This document shows positions 14,979-22,844 of a stretch of 27,260 nt of DNA, in pieces. The stretch's first letter is position 1. Every line of letters begins with the position of its first letter. Location of the stretch: contig DASQPC010000054.1 in the NCBI GenBank assembly GCA_035644155.1, positions 1 to 27,260 on the forward strand, read 5' to 3'. Both the position numbers and the translations under genes were made by a program. This DNA comes from DATIGJ01 sp035644155 (GTDB taxonomy: Bacteria > Patescibacteriota > Microgenomatia > Levybacterales > UBA12049). The notes beneath the pieces are model-generated. The model was given only the letters and a program-made list of their open reading frames with translations. It was not told the DNA's origin and ran no database searches.

Positions 14979-16022
14979 ATGGGAAACATAAATTTAATTG
15001 GGATATTCTTAACAGGACTCATAACAGGTGGGCTTACTTGTATGGCAGTACAAGGCGGTTTACTTGCGGCGACAATCGCACAACGTGAAGAGGAACGACT
15101 AAAAGAAAAAACTAAACAATCAGGTAATGCGTTGCCAATTATTGCTTTTCTTATTGCCAAACTTGTTGCCTATACCATTCTTGGTTTTCTGCTTGGACTT
15201 TTTGGTTCTGCGTTCCAACTATCATTTACGGCAAAGACGATTATGCAGGTTGCTGTTGCTATTTTTATGATCGGTACAGCGCTCAATATTCTTAATGTTC
15301 ATCCAATTTTTCGTTACTTTGTCATCCAACCACCACGATTTTTAACTCGTATTATTCGGAAAGAATCCAAGAGTAAAAGTGTTTTTGCTCCAGCACTGTT
15401 AGGAGCATTTACTGTCTTTATTCCTTGTGGCACGACGCAGGCAATGATGGCTTTTTCTATTGCCTCTGCTAACCCTTTGTATGGCGCTGCAATCCTATTC
15501 GCTTTTGTCTTAGGCACATCACCTGTCTTTTTCCTGCTTGGCTACTTTGCGACAAAGTTAGGAGATGCAATGCAACAAAAATTTATGAAAGTGGCGGCAT
15601 TCGCAATTATTCTGTTGGCAGTCTTTAATATAAATAATGCGATTGCGCTGACTGGTAGCAACTTTACGCTTGAAGAAATAGGAACAGGATTATTCTGTCT
15701 GGTTAGCTATTGTGATACGAACGCAATCGGAACTGCCAAAGCTGTTGGGCAAGCAACAGATCAGGCAAATATCATGATTGAATCGACAGGATATAATCCT
15801 GATAACCTCACAGTAAAGGCTGGTTCAACGGTTACTCTTCATTTAAAAAATAATGGTGGCGCAGGCTGTACGCAGGCATTTACCATTCCAAGCCTTGGAG
15901 TACAAAAAGTTGTACCTCTTGGAAGTTCTGATACGATTACTTTTACTGCTCCAAATAAGACAGGACAAATAGCGTTTATGTGTAGTATGGGTATGTATCG
16001 AGGAACAATTAACGTCATATGA
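14979..16022 (+). CDS. DsbD/SafE-like membrane protein fused to a cupredoxin
   Basis: A 347-aa fusion. Residues ~1-225 form about six transmembrane helices of the sulfite-exporter-TauE/SafE (DsbD_2-like) type, with the GGLTCMAVQGG block in helix 1 and FIPCGTTQAMM in a middle helix. Each block holds a Cys in a position used in this superfamily for thiol or metal chemistry. Residues ~262-347 form a cupredoxin domain with probable ligands in GAGCTQAF and FMCSMGMYRG. It starts 5 nt after copA, and its stop overlaps the copZ start (ATGA). The likely role is moving or accepting copper across the membrane together with CopA; substrate and direction are inference. Confidence 0.9.
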   Translation: MGNINLIGIFLTGLITGGLTCMAVQGGLLAATIAQREEERLKEKTKQSGNALPIIAFLIAKLVAYTILGFLLGLFGSAFQLSFTAKTIMQVAVAIFMIGTALNILNVHPIFRYFVIQPPRFLTRIIRKESKSKSVFAPALLGAFTVFIPCGTTQAMMAFSIASANPLYGAAILFAFVLGTSPVFFLLGYFATKLGDAMQQKFMKVAAFAIILLAVFNINNAIALTGSNFTLEEIGTGLFCLVSYCDTNAIGTAKAVGQATDQANIMIESTGYNPDNLTVKAGSTVTLHLKNNGGAGCTQAFTIPSLGVQKVVPLGSSDTITFTAPNKTGQIAFMCSMGMYRGTINVI

Positions 16023-16234
16023 AAAAGATTAAGCTGAAAATAGAAGGAATGCATTGTACAAGTTGCGCAATGAATATTGATGGAGATTTGGAAGATACTG
16101 GGCGTGTTAAATCAGCAAAAACCAACTACGCCAAAGCACAGACAGAAGTGGAGTTTGATGCAGCAGTTATTACTCAGGGAGAAATTGTTTCAATTATAAA
16201 AAAAACAGGCTATAGTGCAAAACCTCAAGTGTGA
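16019..16234 (+). CDS. copZ: CopZ-like heavy-metal-associated copper chaperone
   Basis: A 71-aa single HMA domain with the Cu(I)-binding motif GMHCTSC (Cys13, Cys16). It would carry Cu(I) in the cytoplasm to the N-terminal HMA domain of CopA. Translation is coupled to the upstream gene through a 4-nt ATGA overlap. It is the last gene of the copper operon; no clear hairpin terminator is visible after it. Confidence 0.92.
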   Translation: MKKIKLKIEGMHCTSCAMNIDGDLEDTGRVKSAKTNYAKAQTEVEFDAAVITQGEIVSIIKKTGYSAKPQV

Positions 16235-16267
16235 AATTGTAACACATGTTAGCATGGCAGTTAAATA

Positions 16268-16278
16268 TGGTATATAAT
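16268..16278 (+). promoter_or_regulatory. -10 region of the 524-aa membrane-protein gene
   Basis: TGGTATATAAT offers TATAAT at 16273-16278 or an extended TGG plus TATATA. The predicted leader to ATG 16296 is about 11 nt. The in-frame TTG at 16290 is closer to the box but less likely as a start. Confidence 0.5.
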
Positions 16279-16295
16279 TAGCCTATTGTTTGTCT

Positions 16296-17870
16296 ATGTA
16301 TACCTTTCGTCCACTTTCACCGCTTGCCCAATTCCTCTTGCAATCCTTTATGGAGGAGGAGAAACCTTCAAGAGAAGAGCACAAAATAACCGTCAATCCG
16401 ATTGTTTCAAAATTTGCCTCGTGGTATGAACGGCTTCGCAATGCCATGGAATTTCGAGAAGACGAGGTAGTACTCCGGGCAACGATTGAGCGTATTCTCA
16501 AACGAAGGCTCCTTCTTGGAGGCAATGGTCACACAACTGCTGAGCCACTCGTGAAAGAATTATTGTGGGCTCGCTATCTGCCTGATAATGAAGTTACACA
16601 ATCAACGGTGCATCAGGTTGAAGCATCAATTGATCTCTATCTTGCGCTCCGGTTCAAGATTATCGAGCAGCATAAGATGCCAGATACAGTTATTAATGAT
16701 TGGATTTATGACCTGATGTCCTCAGATATCCAATACATCCTCAATGCCAAACGCAAGAAAGAAGTTATGACCAATTTTATGTTTCATGTGCTTCGAGACG
16801 ATGTATCAATTATTGATGATTCCCAAGAGACAAAAGATGCGCAAGTTTTTATGGCTGTGCGTAAAGCCTTTGCAAAAGATGACTTAGCATTTCTGCGTTA
16901 CCATCTTTTTTCCCAATATTTTGGCAAACTGACTCCGGACACGCTTGAGTATTCGGCCAAACATTTTCCAACAGGATATAACGAAGTGCTCAAGGAGTTA
17001 AATTATCCACTGAAAGATAGAATCTATAGTTATATCAAGAGGCGAACTGCGGTCTTTTTTGTGCTTGAGGATATTTTGGAATCTGATAAAGAAAATCTTA
17101 AGACACTCCTTGAGAATCCTGAAGAATTAGAAAAAGCAGTCTTTGATGCTGCACAAGTGAGGTATAACAGCGTTGCTTCAAAAGTGCGACGCGCTATCAT
17201 TCGCTCGGTCATTTTTATTTTACTTACTAAATTCGGATTTGCGTTTGCGGTTGAGGGGACCTATGAAAAATTTATCTATGGTCATATTTTGTGGCCAACA
17301 ATGATTTTAAATATTTCTATACCGCCAATCCTTATGATTATCGTAAGCTTTTTTATTCGGACACCAGGAGAGGACAACTCCCAGCGTATTTTTAACTATA
17401 CGAATCAACTATTATATGAAGAAAATCCACAACTAGGAAATAGATTAGTTACTGCAAAGGAGCAGAAAAGAAGTACAGCGCTTATCATTGCGTTTGATAT
17501 ATTGTGGCTTTGTGCATTTGTCATTTCTTTTGGTGGCATTCTTTTAATTTTGAATAAGCTGCAATTTAATTTTGTGAGCCAATTTATTTTTACGTTCTTC
17601 TTAGCAATTGTTTCATTCTTAGCGTATCGTATTAGTTTGTTGGCAAATGTGTACCGTGTAGGGGATAGACAAGGTTTGGGAACACTCTTAGTTGATTTTC
17701 TCTTTATGCCAGTGATACGCGTTGGACGAAGGCTGACGACAAGCATCGCTCAGATCAATATTTTTCTCTATCTGTTTGATTTTTTTATTGAAGCACCATT
17801 CAAGCTGCTTTTTGCGTTTTTTGATCAATGGTTCTACTATCTTCACGGTAAGACCGAGGAATTGGAATAA
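16296..17870 (+). CDS. Unrecognised 524-aa protein with C-terminal membrane domain
   Basis: The first ~295 residues are soluble and helical, rich in charged residues. The rest is membrane-embedded, with hydrophobic segments at about 300-320, 335-360, 395-418, 425-450 and 487-515. A short basic loop (VIRVGRRLTTS) precedes the last one. No enzymatic motif is visible. The layout, a large cytoplasmic helical domain followed by four or five membrane helices, could suit a scaffold, but I do not recognise a characterised family. It is monocistronic by promoter position. Confidence 0.85.
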   Translation: MYTFRPLSPLAQFLLQSFMEEEKPSREEHKITVNPIVSKFASWYERLRNAMEFREDEVVLRATIERILKRRLLLGGNGHTTAEPLVKELLWARYLPDNEVTQSTVHQVEASIDLYLALRFKIIEQHKMPDTVINDWIYDLMSSDIQYILNAKRKKEVMTNFMFHVLRDDVSIIDDSQETKDAQVFMAVRKAFAKDDLAFLRYHLFSQYFGKLTPDTLEYSAKHFPTGYNEVLKELNYPLKDRIYSYIKRRTAVFFVLEDILESDKENLKTLLENPEELEKAVFDAAQVRYNSVASKVRRAIIRSVIFILLTKFGFAFAVEGTYEKFIYGHILWPTMILNISIPPILMIIVSFFIRTPGEDNSQRIFNYTNQLLYEENPQLGNRLVTAKEQKRSTALIIAFDILWLCAFVISFGGILLILNKLQFNFVSQFIFTFFLAIVSFLAYRISLLANVYRVGDRQGLGTLLVDFLFMPVIRVGRRLTTSIAQINIFLYLFDFFIEAPFKLLFAFFDQWFYYLHGKTEELE

Positions 17871-17886
17871 GATTTTCTAGCTTATA

Positions 17887-17915
17887 TTGATTCAAATATC
17901 TCTATCTGTTAGAAT
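17887..17915 (+). promoter_or_regulatory. Promoter TTGATT-N17-TAGAAT with extended -10
   Basis: -35 TTGATT (17887-17892), 17-nt spacer, then TGT directly before TAGAAT (17910-17915). ATG 17927 follows with a predicted leader of about 5 nt. Confidence 0.6.
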
Positions 17916-17926
17916 ATTTTTTCTAA

Positions 17927-19237
17927 ATGAGTATTGAAAATAGAAATCCCAAAAAAGAACAACCTGGTGCAGGAAGTGAAAGAAGAGGGAGACTCTCGCT
18001 TCCAGAGCTGTCTGTTGGTCTCTATAGCAACTTCAGAAAAATCATCCCCAAATGGGGATTAAGAGATGGAGGAACACTTCAAATAGTAAATAGTAGTGAA
18101 CAGAGGGAAGGGGAACCAGCAGAAGGTTCTGAATCGCAAGGTGCAGAAGTATCAAAAGAGAGAAATCATGAAACAGGTGGTGCTGGAAATTTTCCACCCA
18201 TAGACTTACCTCCACGCACTGGCGGTGCCGAATTTCCGGAAGAACCATTTGATAAATTGTCAACAGGAGAACGTGCTTACCGTTTATTCGAATCCCATAC
18301 TCCTACCTTACCTACAGCGACAGAGGTCGAGCATCTACGGCGAAAAGAATCCGCAATTAATTGGTTGGGTTATGTATCGACACGCTCACCCCTTGCTGTT
18401 GCTTTTGGCGCAGAGAACTCCGAAGCCAGGCATGAACGTGCAGTATCCGACTTTTTGCATCAACCAATAATAGGAGGCGAATTACCGAAACGACTAAAGC
18501 CAGAAAAGGCAGACGAAATAGTTGATCGCCAGCTTTCCAAATACAGTGACACCCTTACGAGAGTTCATGAGGGTGCGAGTGCTGCGGCAGATATCGCAGA
18601 TATTACATCCAAGCACAAGGGTCGCATCCTTATAGACCGCCGTCTGATGGGGGACAGGAACAGATACCCAATGACAACTTACCTTGAAAGATTCGCCATC
18701 TCCTTCAAGCCTGACCAAAGCTTCACTGTAGCTGAGTTAAGTTCAGCAACGGATCGCTCCGACGAACTATTACGGCATGATACTTCAAATGGAGAGGTCC
18801 ATCTCGTCGCACGTGATGCCAAACGTCGGTACCGTGCGAAGGTAGAAGACGGCCAGTTTATGGTGGAAAAGGAAGATGTGTTCGATGTCAAGCCTGGAGA
18901 TACTGAATACTTCAGTCGTCTAAGTCAAGATCTTACAACATACAAAGATTTGCTCTTACAAGTGGCCGAGCATGCTGGTTCTAGCCGCGAGGCTATGATT
19001 GATCCGAAAACTGGACAAATCGATAGAGATTACATCCTTGAAAGAGTTGATCCAGTCATCGCGAATCCTGATTTCCAGGTAAATCTTCCTCTGAATCTTC
19101 GTGGAGAGTTAATGAAGAAAACTTATAGTCTTGCCGGCAAAGCGAACTCTACCTTTACCAGCCCTGAGAGCATTGTACAATTTGGTTTCCGTCTGGGTGG
19201 TTATTTCAGAGCAGCACTCGGACGTCAGGATTCCTAA
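17927..19237 (+). CDS. Unrecognised 436-aa soluble protein
   Basis: Starts MSIENRNPKKEQ. Residues ~1-110 are low-complexity, Glu/Gly/Pro/Ser-rich and probably disordered. The remainder is a mixed alpha/beta domain rich in Arg and Asp. There is no Cys anywhere and no transmembrane segment. No catalytic motif is recognised. Its codon usage looks somewhat richer in G/C and CG dinucleotides than that of neighbouring genes. The promoter and first codons resemble those of the two decaying paralogues at 20601 and 21693, although the rest of the protein does not. Confidence 0.8.
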   Translation: MSIENRNPKKEQPGAGSERRGRLSLPELSVGLYSNFRKIIPKWGLRDGGTLQIVNSSEQREGEPAEGSESQGAEVSKERNHETGGAGNFPPIDLPPRTGGAEFPEEPFDKLSTGERAYRLFESHTPTLPTATEVEHLRRKESAINWLGYVSTRSPLAVAFGAENSEARHERAVSDFLHQPIIGGELPKRLKPEKADEIVDRQLSKYSDTLTRVHEGASAAADIADITSKHKGRILIDRRLMGDRNRYPMTTYLERFAISFKPDQSFTVAELSSATDRSDELLRHDTSNGEVHLVARDAKRRYRAKVEDGQFMVEKEDVFDVKPGDTEYFSRLSQDLTTYKDLLLQVAEHAGSSREAMIDPKTGQIDRDYILERVDPVIANPDFQVNLPLNLRGELMKKTYSLAGKANSTFTSPESIVQFGFRLGGYFRAALGRQDS

Positions 19238-19281
19238 TTGATAAGATCTCTTTTTAGTATTAATCTTTCTGCATTTTGGGG

Positions 19282-19310
19282 TTGACACACCTTTTCTTAC
19301 TTGCTAATAT
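19282..19310 (+). promoter_or_regulatory. trxAB promoter TTGACA-N17-TAATAT
   Basis: -35 TTGACA (19282-19287), exact 17-nt spacer, extended TGC and TAATAT (19305-19310). +1 is predicted about 6 nt before ATG 19323. Confidence 0.7.
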
Positions 19311-19322
19311 GGATAAACATCT

Positions 19323-19646
19323 ATGGCAGAAGCTACTTTTACAGATCAAAATTTCAAAAAAGATGTCCTCGAGAGCAAACTTCCTGTTGTTGTTGATTTT
19401 TGGGCACCATGGTGTGGTCCTTGCCGTATGGTTTCTCCAATCATTGATGAACTTGCCAAAGAGTATGAAGGCAAAATGATTGTTGGTAAAATGAATGTTG
19501 ATGAAAATCAACAAACATCAGGTGAGTTTAGTGTTATGAGTATCCCAACCGTTATGATCTTCAAAGATGGTAAGCCTCTCAAAAGTATGGTTGGCGCACA
19601 AGGCAAAGATAGCTACAAAAAAGCATTTGAAGAAGCGCTCCAATAA
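19323..19646 (+). CDS. trxA: Thioredoxin
   Basis: A 107-aa cytoplasmic disulfide reductant. The active site WCGPC has Cys31 and Cys34, with the preceding VDFWAP strand and the cis-Pro loop SIPTV. Length and motifs are canonical. It lies 3 nt upstream of thioredoxin reductase, forming a complete NADPH-driven reducing pair from one promoter. Confidence 0.97.
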   Translation: MAEATFTDQNFKKDVLESKLPVVVDFWAPWCGPCRMVSPIIDELAKEYEGKMIVGKMNVDENQQTSGEFSVMSIPTVMIFKDGKPLKSMVGAQGKDSYKKAFEEALQ

Positions 19647-19649
19647 CTT

Positions 19650-20561
19650 ATGTACGACGTTATTATTCTAGGTTCAGGCCCTGCTGGTCTTACCGCTGCA
19701 ATTTATACAACTCGAGCATCTCTCAAGACACTTGTTATAGCAGGAGAAAAGTGGGGAGGCCAACTCATGCTGACAACTGAAGTTGATAACTTTCCAGGTT
19801 TCCCAGAAGGTATCCAAGGCCCAGAGCTTATGAATAATATGCGCAAACAAGCCGAACGCTTTGGAACTGAATTTGTTGAGGAGAATTTTAAACAAGCAGA
19901 CTTTGGCAAATCTCCTTTTACAATTACCGCTGGTGACAAATCATATGAGGGGAAAGCAGTTATTATCGCAACTGGTGCTGATACCAAATGGCTTGATGTC
20001 CCTGGCGAAAAAGAAAAAATTGGCAAAGGTGTTTCCTCATGTGCTCCGTGTGATGCATTCTTTTTCCGCAATAAAAAAGTTATTGTTGCCGGAGGAGGAG
20101 ATAGCGCAATGGAAGAGGCCTGTGTGCTTTCTCGTTTTGCAACAGAGGTGACGATTGTCCATCGTCGAGGAGAATTTCGTGCTTCACAAATCATGCAAGA
20201 TAAAGCAAAAGCCAATCCCAAAATTAAATTTCTATTAAATTCCCAAATCACTGAAATTCTGGGAGAAGATCATGTGACCGGTGTGAAGATGAAAGATAAT
20301 AAGACAAATGAAATAAAAGAAGTGTCAATTGATGGTGTTTTTGTGGCAATTGGCCATATACCAAATAGTAGCGTATTTAAGAATATTGAAACCGATGAAA
20401 AAGGCTTCATCAAAGTACGCGAGCATACTAAGACCAACGTTGATGGCGTTTTTGTCGCAGGGGACGTCCATGACAGACAATACATGCAAGCAATAACCGC
20501 AGCTGGCTTTGGTTGTGCCGCAGCACTTGAGACCGAGCGCTGGCTCGAGATGCAAAAATAG
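19650..20561 (+). CDS. trxB: Thioredoxin reductase (NADPH, FAD)
   Basis: A 303-aa flavoprotein that reduces thioredoxin. The FAD-binding GSGPAG is at residues 8-13. The redox CAPC is at 131-134, followed by Asp where the usual motif is CATCDG; here the sequence is CAPCDAFFF. The NADPH-binding GGGDSAMEEA and HRRGEFR segments indicate NADPH specificity, and the C-terminal FVAGDVHD FAD block is present. Coupled to trxA with a 3-nt gap. A T-run follows the stop, but no strong hairpin is seen. Confidence 0.97.
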   Translation: MYDVIILGSGPAGLTAAIYTTRASLKTLVIAGEKWGGQLMLTTEVDNFPGFPEGIQGPELMNNMRKQAERFGTEFVEENFKQADFGKSPFTITAGDKSYEGKAVIIATGADTKWLDVPGEKEKIGKGVSSCAPCDAFFFRNKKVIVAGGGDSAMEEACVLSRFATEVTIVHRRGEFRASQIMQDKAKANPKIKFLLNSQITEILGEDHVTGVKMKDNKTNEIKEVSIDGVFVAIGHIPNSSVFKNIETDEKGFIKVREHTKTNVDGVFVAGDVHDRQYMQAITAAGFGCAAALETERWLEMQK

Positions 20562-20581
20562 TTTCCCGCAATTTTTTTGTG

Positions 20582-20590
20582 TGCTATAAT
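20582..20590 (+). promoter_or_regulatory. Extended -10 promoter of decaying paralogue 1
   Basis: TGC plus TATAAT (20585-20590), ten nt before ATG 20601. The predicted leader is about 4 nt. Longer starts upstream (TTG 20577) would cover this box. Confidence 0.6.
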
Positions 20591-20600
20591 CCCAAATATT

Positions 20601-21258
20601 ATGGGTATTGAAAGCAGAGGAGAAAAACCACGAAAAACTCCTGAAAATAACTTTGGAGCAAAATATAAGCAGTATCTTGTTCTGCAAACATTGAGAATAA
20701 AGCAATTTGAGGAAGCGGTTACTGGATTGGAGAAACAAGAGCCTTCTGAAAAAATAGTAAGTTCTGTCAACAGGTTGCTAGAGAGATTGACTCAACGTGA
20801 TAATGTATACACTGATATTCTTTGGGCTAACGCAATAATGAAAAGGGTACGAAGATGGGGGCGGTTTGGATATATGGAAAAAGAAAGAAAAGGAGGCTGC
20901 TGGCTCAAGGAACAGAAAAGATAGATCCTCCAAAAGCATTGAAGCAAGTAGTGCTACAAAAGCAAATCATGAAGTTTCTCCTGAAGAACTCTTAGCAACT
21001 GGAGATCCAGTTGATGAAGCTAGAGCAAGAATAAAAGAGTTATTTACCTTAGAAGTAAATCAGAAAAAAGAAGGAGAAGAGAACTGGAGAAAATTTGAAG
21101 ATACTCCTTATGAAGATGCTGTCGATAAGGTTGTTGAGAAGATCCTTGCTTGGAAACAATCCTATGAAGAACAAAGATGGGTAGAAGCGCTTCTTGAACA
21201 TCCCGGTATTTCTGTTGAAGATATTATTACGATCTGGGATAGAAAAAACGAGTTGTAA
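20601..21258 (+). pseudogene. Decaying paralogue 1 with a +1 frame break
   Basis: The 5' part (20601-20924) starts MGIESRGEKPRK and is open to TAG 20922-20924. The 3' part is open in the +1 frame from about 20842 to TAA 21256-21258 and contains the acidic GDPVDEARARIKELF block. Both parts align to the paralogue at 21693-22389 in the same order, so they look like one gene of about 218 codons. The break must lie in 20842-20924; a run of five Gs at 20856-20860 is one possible place. The family is unknown, charged and helical, with no membrane segment. Alternatively it is two overlapping genes, or one gene with programmed +1 shifting. Confidence 0.65.
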
Positions 21259-21303
21259 TATACTGTCTACAACTACAATTATACAATACAGAGATAATCC
21301 TCT

Positions 21304-21643
21304 ATGGCAGCATGATACGAACGATTAAAGACAGAGCCAATAGGTCAAAACTCAGAAAAACAAAATACCTCAAAGTATAGCCCACCTGGATATGGTGAAC
21401 GGGTAAAGAATCTACGGGAAGAAAGATTACGAACGATCCAGGAAAAAGATAATTTAGCAGTCGACCTTTCCTCTCAGCCTACGGAAAACGGTAGAGGTCA
21501 GTATAGGATGTTGGCTGAAAAAGCTGCAGAAGATGCCCTTGGTAAAGGGATTCCACCAACAAAGGCAATCAGTTTCACGTCTTGAAAGGATCAGAGATCT
21601 TCCTGGAGAGCTGATTATCCACAAGCCTCAAGAACAAAAGTAA
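21304..21643 (+). pseudogene. Broken small gene with early TGA and a frame break
   Basis: ATG 21304 is followed by TGA as the fourth codon (21313-21315). The same frame then stays open for about 89 codons to TGA 21583-21585. The +1 frame continues naturally from about 21566 (GIPPTK, then QSVSRLERIRDLPGELI) to TAA 21641-21643. A GATAAT box lies just before the ATG. The product would be a charged helical protein of about 113 residues with no recognised family. Two independent lesions make a pseudogene most likely. Confidence 0.55.
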
Positions 21644-21673
21644 AGAGGTGCTCGTATAAATATTTACCCATAA

Positions 21674-21682
21674 TGTTATAAT
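21674..21682 (+). promoter_or_regulatory. Extended -10 promoter of decaying paralogue 2
   Basis: TGT plus TATAAT (21677-21682), with ATG 21693 ten nt after the box, the same spacing as paralogue 1. Confidence 0.6.
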
Positions 21683-21692
21683 TTGAAGTAAT

Positions 21693-22389
21693 ATGGGTGT
21701 TGAAAAAAGCTAAAATCCTAAAAGCCGACATCCTGAAGCTGAAGTTATTGCAAGATTAGATCATCTTAATTCTGCTATTGATCAAAAAGCTTTTAATTAC
21801 AAACGCGCTGCTAACCGATTTCTTTTTACCAATCCTTCTCAAGCTATGAAAGCTGCAGTTGGCGATCTCATTTACGAATCAGATAGACTTGAATATGCAG
21901 GACGAGATGAAGTATGGACAACTGCACTGCGAAGAAGTCCTTCCTTCGCATCTTGTTTTAGATTGCACGAGTGCAGTGGAAGAAGTTGTTGAAGAACGGA
22001 AAGCGGCTGTAGACGAAGCCCAAGACACACCAACGGAAAAAACAGAGTCGTCTCTTAAAGAATTATTTGAAGAAGGTGATCCAGGATTGGAAGGAATGGC
22101 AAGAATAGATGAGATAGCTTCATTATATCAATCTTCTGAGAAGATACTAGAAAAAACTTGGGACGAATTTCGAGAAACAGATGTCTCACCGGAGACGTTC
22201 AATAGCGGAAAAGAGCTTGTCGATAAAGCAATTATATTCGGAAGGAGGGATGCAGACGATGATTTAAGAAGGGCTTGGTTTGCATTAGGTTATCCTGCAA
22301 ATCAATTCGACGAACTTATGAAGAGAAAAGATGAGATTACGAGAGGCTTCACGGATAGGAATAAAAATGATGAGGACAAGTCTCTGTAA
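21693..22389 (+). pseudogene. Decaying paralogue 2: early TAA and the same +1 frame break
   Basis: Starts ATGGGTGTTGAA like paralogue 1, but codon 7 is TAA (21711-21713). The frame is then open to TGA 21990-21992. The +1 frame is open from 21850 to TAA 22387-22389 and holds the GDPGLEGMARIDEIASL block homologous to paralogue 1. From the shared Trp codon (21915 here, 20823 there) to the shared GDP block is 160 nt here and 178 nt there; both leave remainder 1 when divided by 3, so the net shift is the same. The C-terminal part could still be made alone from an internal start. Function unknown. Confidence 0.6.
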
Positions 22390-22407
22390 TTGTTTCCAAC
22401 AAACCTA

Positions 22408-22436
22408 TTGACACTCCTTGGAGGCTATGGTAAGAT
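22408..22436 (+). promoter_or_regulatory. Promoter of the tRNA-Ala/23S unit
   Basis: -35 TTGACA (22408-22413), 17-nt spacer ending in TGG, and -10 TAAGAT (22431-22436). A second TATAAT at 22480-22485 has no convincing -35. The stretch 22390-22590 has no gene that I can support; these boxes and an A/T-rich leader are all I see there. Confidence 0.65.
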
Positions 22437-22590
22437 CGTTGTTACGAACTGAAGAAATGTCGTTTATGATGCTGTCAAATATAATAGTTTTTTCCACCCA
22501 TGTCGGGTAATATTATAGCCTCGTAATCATCACTTCTTCTTGTTCTGTTTATTCGCTCTTTTTTTAATAATTTTTTGTGGTCACAGATTC

Positions 22591-22664
22591 GGGCCTGTAG
22601 CACAGCTGGTTAATGCGCCTCATTTGCAATGAGGAGATCACCGGTTCGAATCCGGTCAGGTCCA
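22591..22664 (+). tRNA. tRNA-Ala (anticodon UGC)
   Basis: A full cloverleaf of 74 nt. The acceptor GGGCCTG pairs with CAGGTCC, including the G3-U70 pair that identifies alanine tRNA. The anticodon stem is CCTCA/TGAGG around TTTGCAA, and the T-arm is CCGGTTCGAATCCGG. The CCA end is not encoded (ACAC follows). It lies 272 nt before 23S rRNA, as in standard rRNA operon spacers, but no 16S gene precedes it in this window. Confidence 0.96.
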
Positions 22665-22690
22665 CACTTCGCTCCTTCGGAGCTTCGTGT
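22664..22690 (+). other. Hairpin directly after tRNA-Ala
   Basis: ACAC and GTGT pair on the outside, GCTCC and GGAGC on the inside, with TTC/TTC as an internal loop and TTC as the apical loop. It begins at the tRNA discriminator base, so it may guide 3' processing. No T-run follows, so it is not an intrinsic terminator. Confidence 0.5.
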
Positions 22691-22729
22691 GGCAAGCCAC
22701 CAAATGAAGTTGAGATAGGTTTCTGAGGC

Positions 22730-22753
22730 AAACCCTCTAGTAAGAGAGGGTTT
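22730..22753 (+). other. Perfect 9-bp spacer hairpin
   Basis: AAACCCTCT and AGAGGGTTT are perfectly complementary around a 6-nt loop. It lies in the tRNA-23S spacer and may be a processing or folding element. A further hairpin, ATCCCG...CGGGAT with an inner TGCCTG/CAGGCA stem, lies at 22856-22891. Confidence 0.55.
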
Positions 22754-22830
22754 ACCTGAGAGACTTGATGGAAAGCTGACGATTGGAGTCTCTGTTTGCC
22801 TGATGGGTATAACAAATCCAGTCGAGTTAA

Positions 22831-22844
22831 TGGCTCTTTAACAA
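22831..22844 (+). promoter_or_regulatory. rRNA boxA antitermination element
   Basis: TGGCTCTTTAACAA contains GCTCTTTAACA, matching the boxA core of bacterial rRNA leaders and spacers that binds NusB-S10 and prevents premature termination. The position, about 95 nt before 23S, matches the spacer boxA of E. coli rrn operons. Confidence 0.85.

Noticed and set aside
3515..21713. In-frame stops as evidence of a recoded genetic code
   Set aside because: The interrupting codons are TAG, TGA and TAA in different genes, and intact genes end with all three. Recoding would affect one codon consistently; decay explains this better.
22664..22753. Terminators in the tRNA-23S spacer
   Set aside because: The hairpins lack T-runs and lie within an rRNA transcript that carries boxA, so processing or folding roles are more likely.
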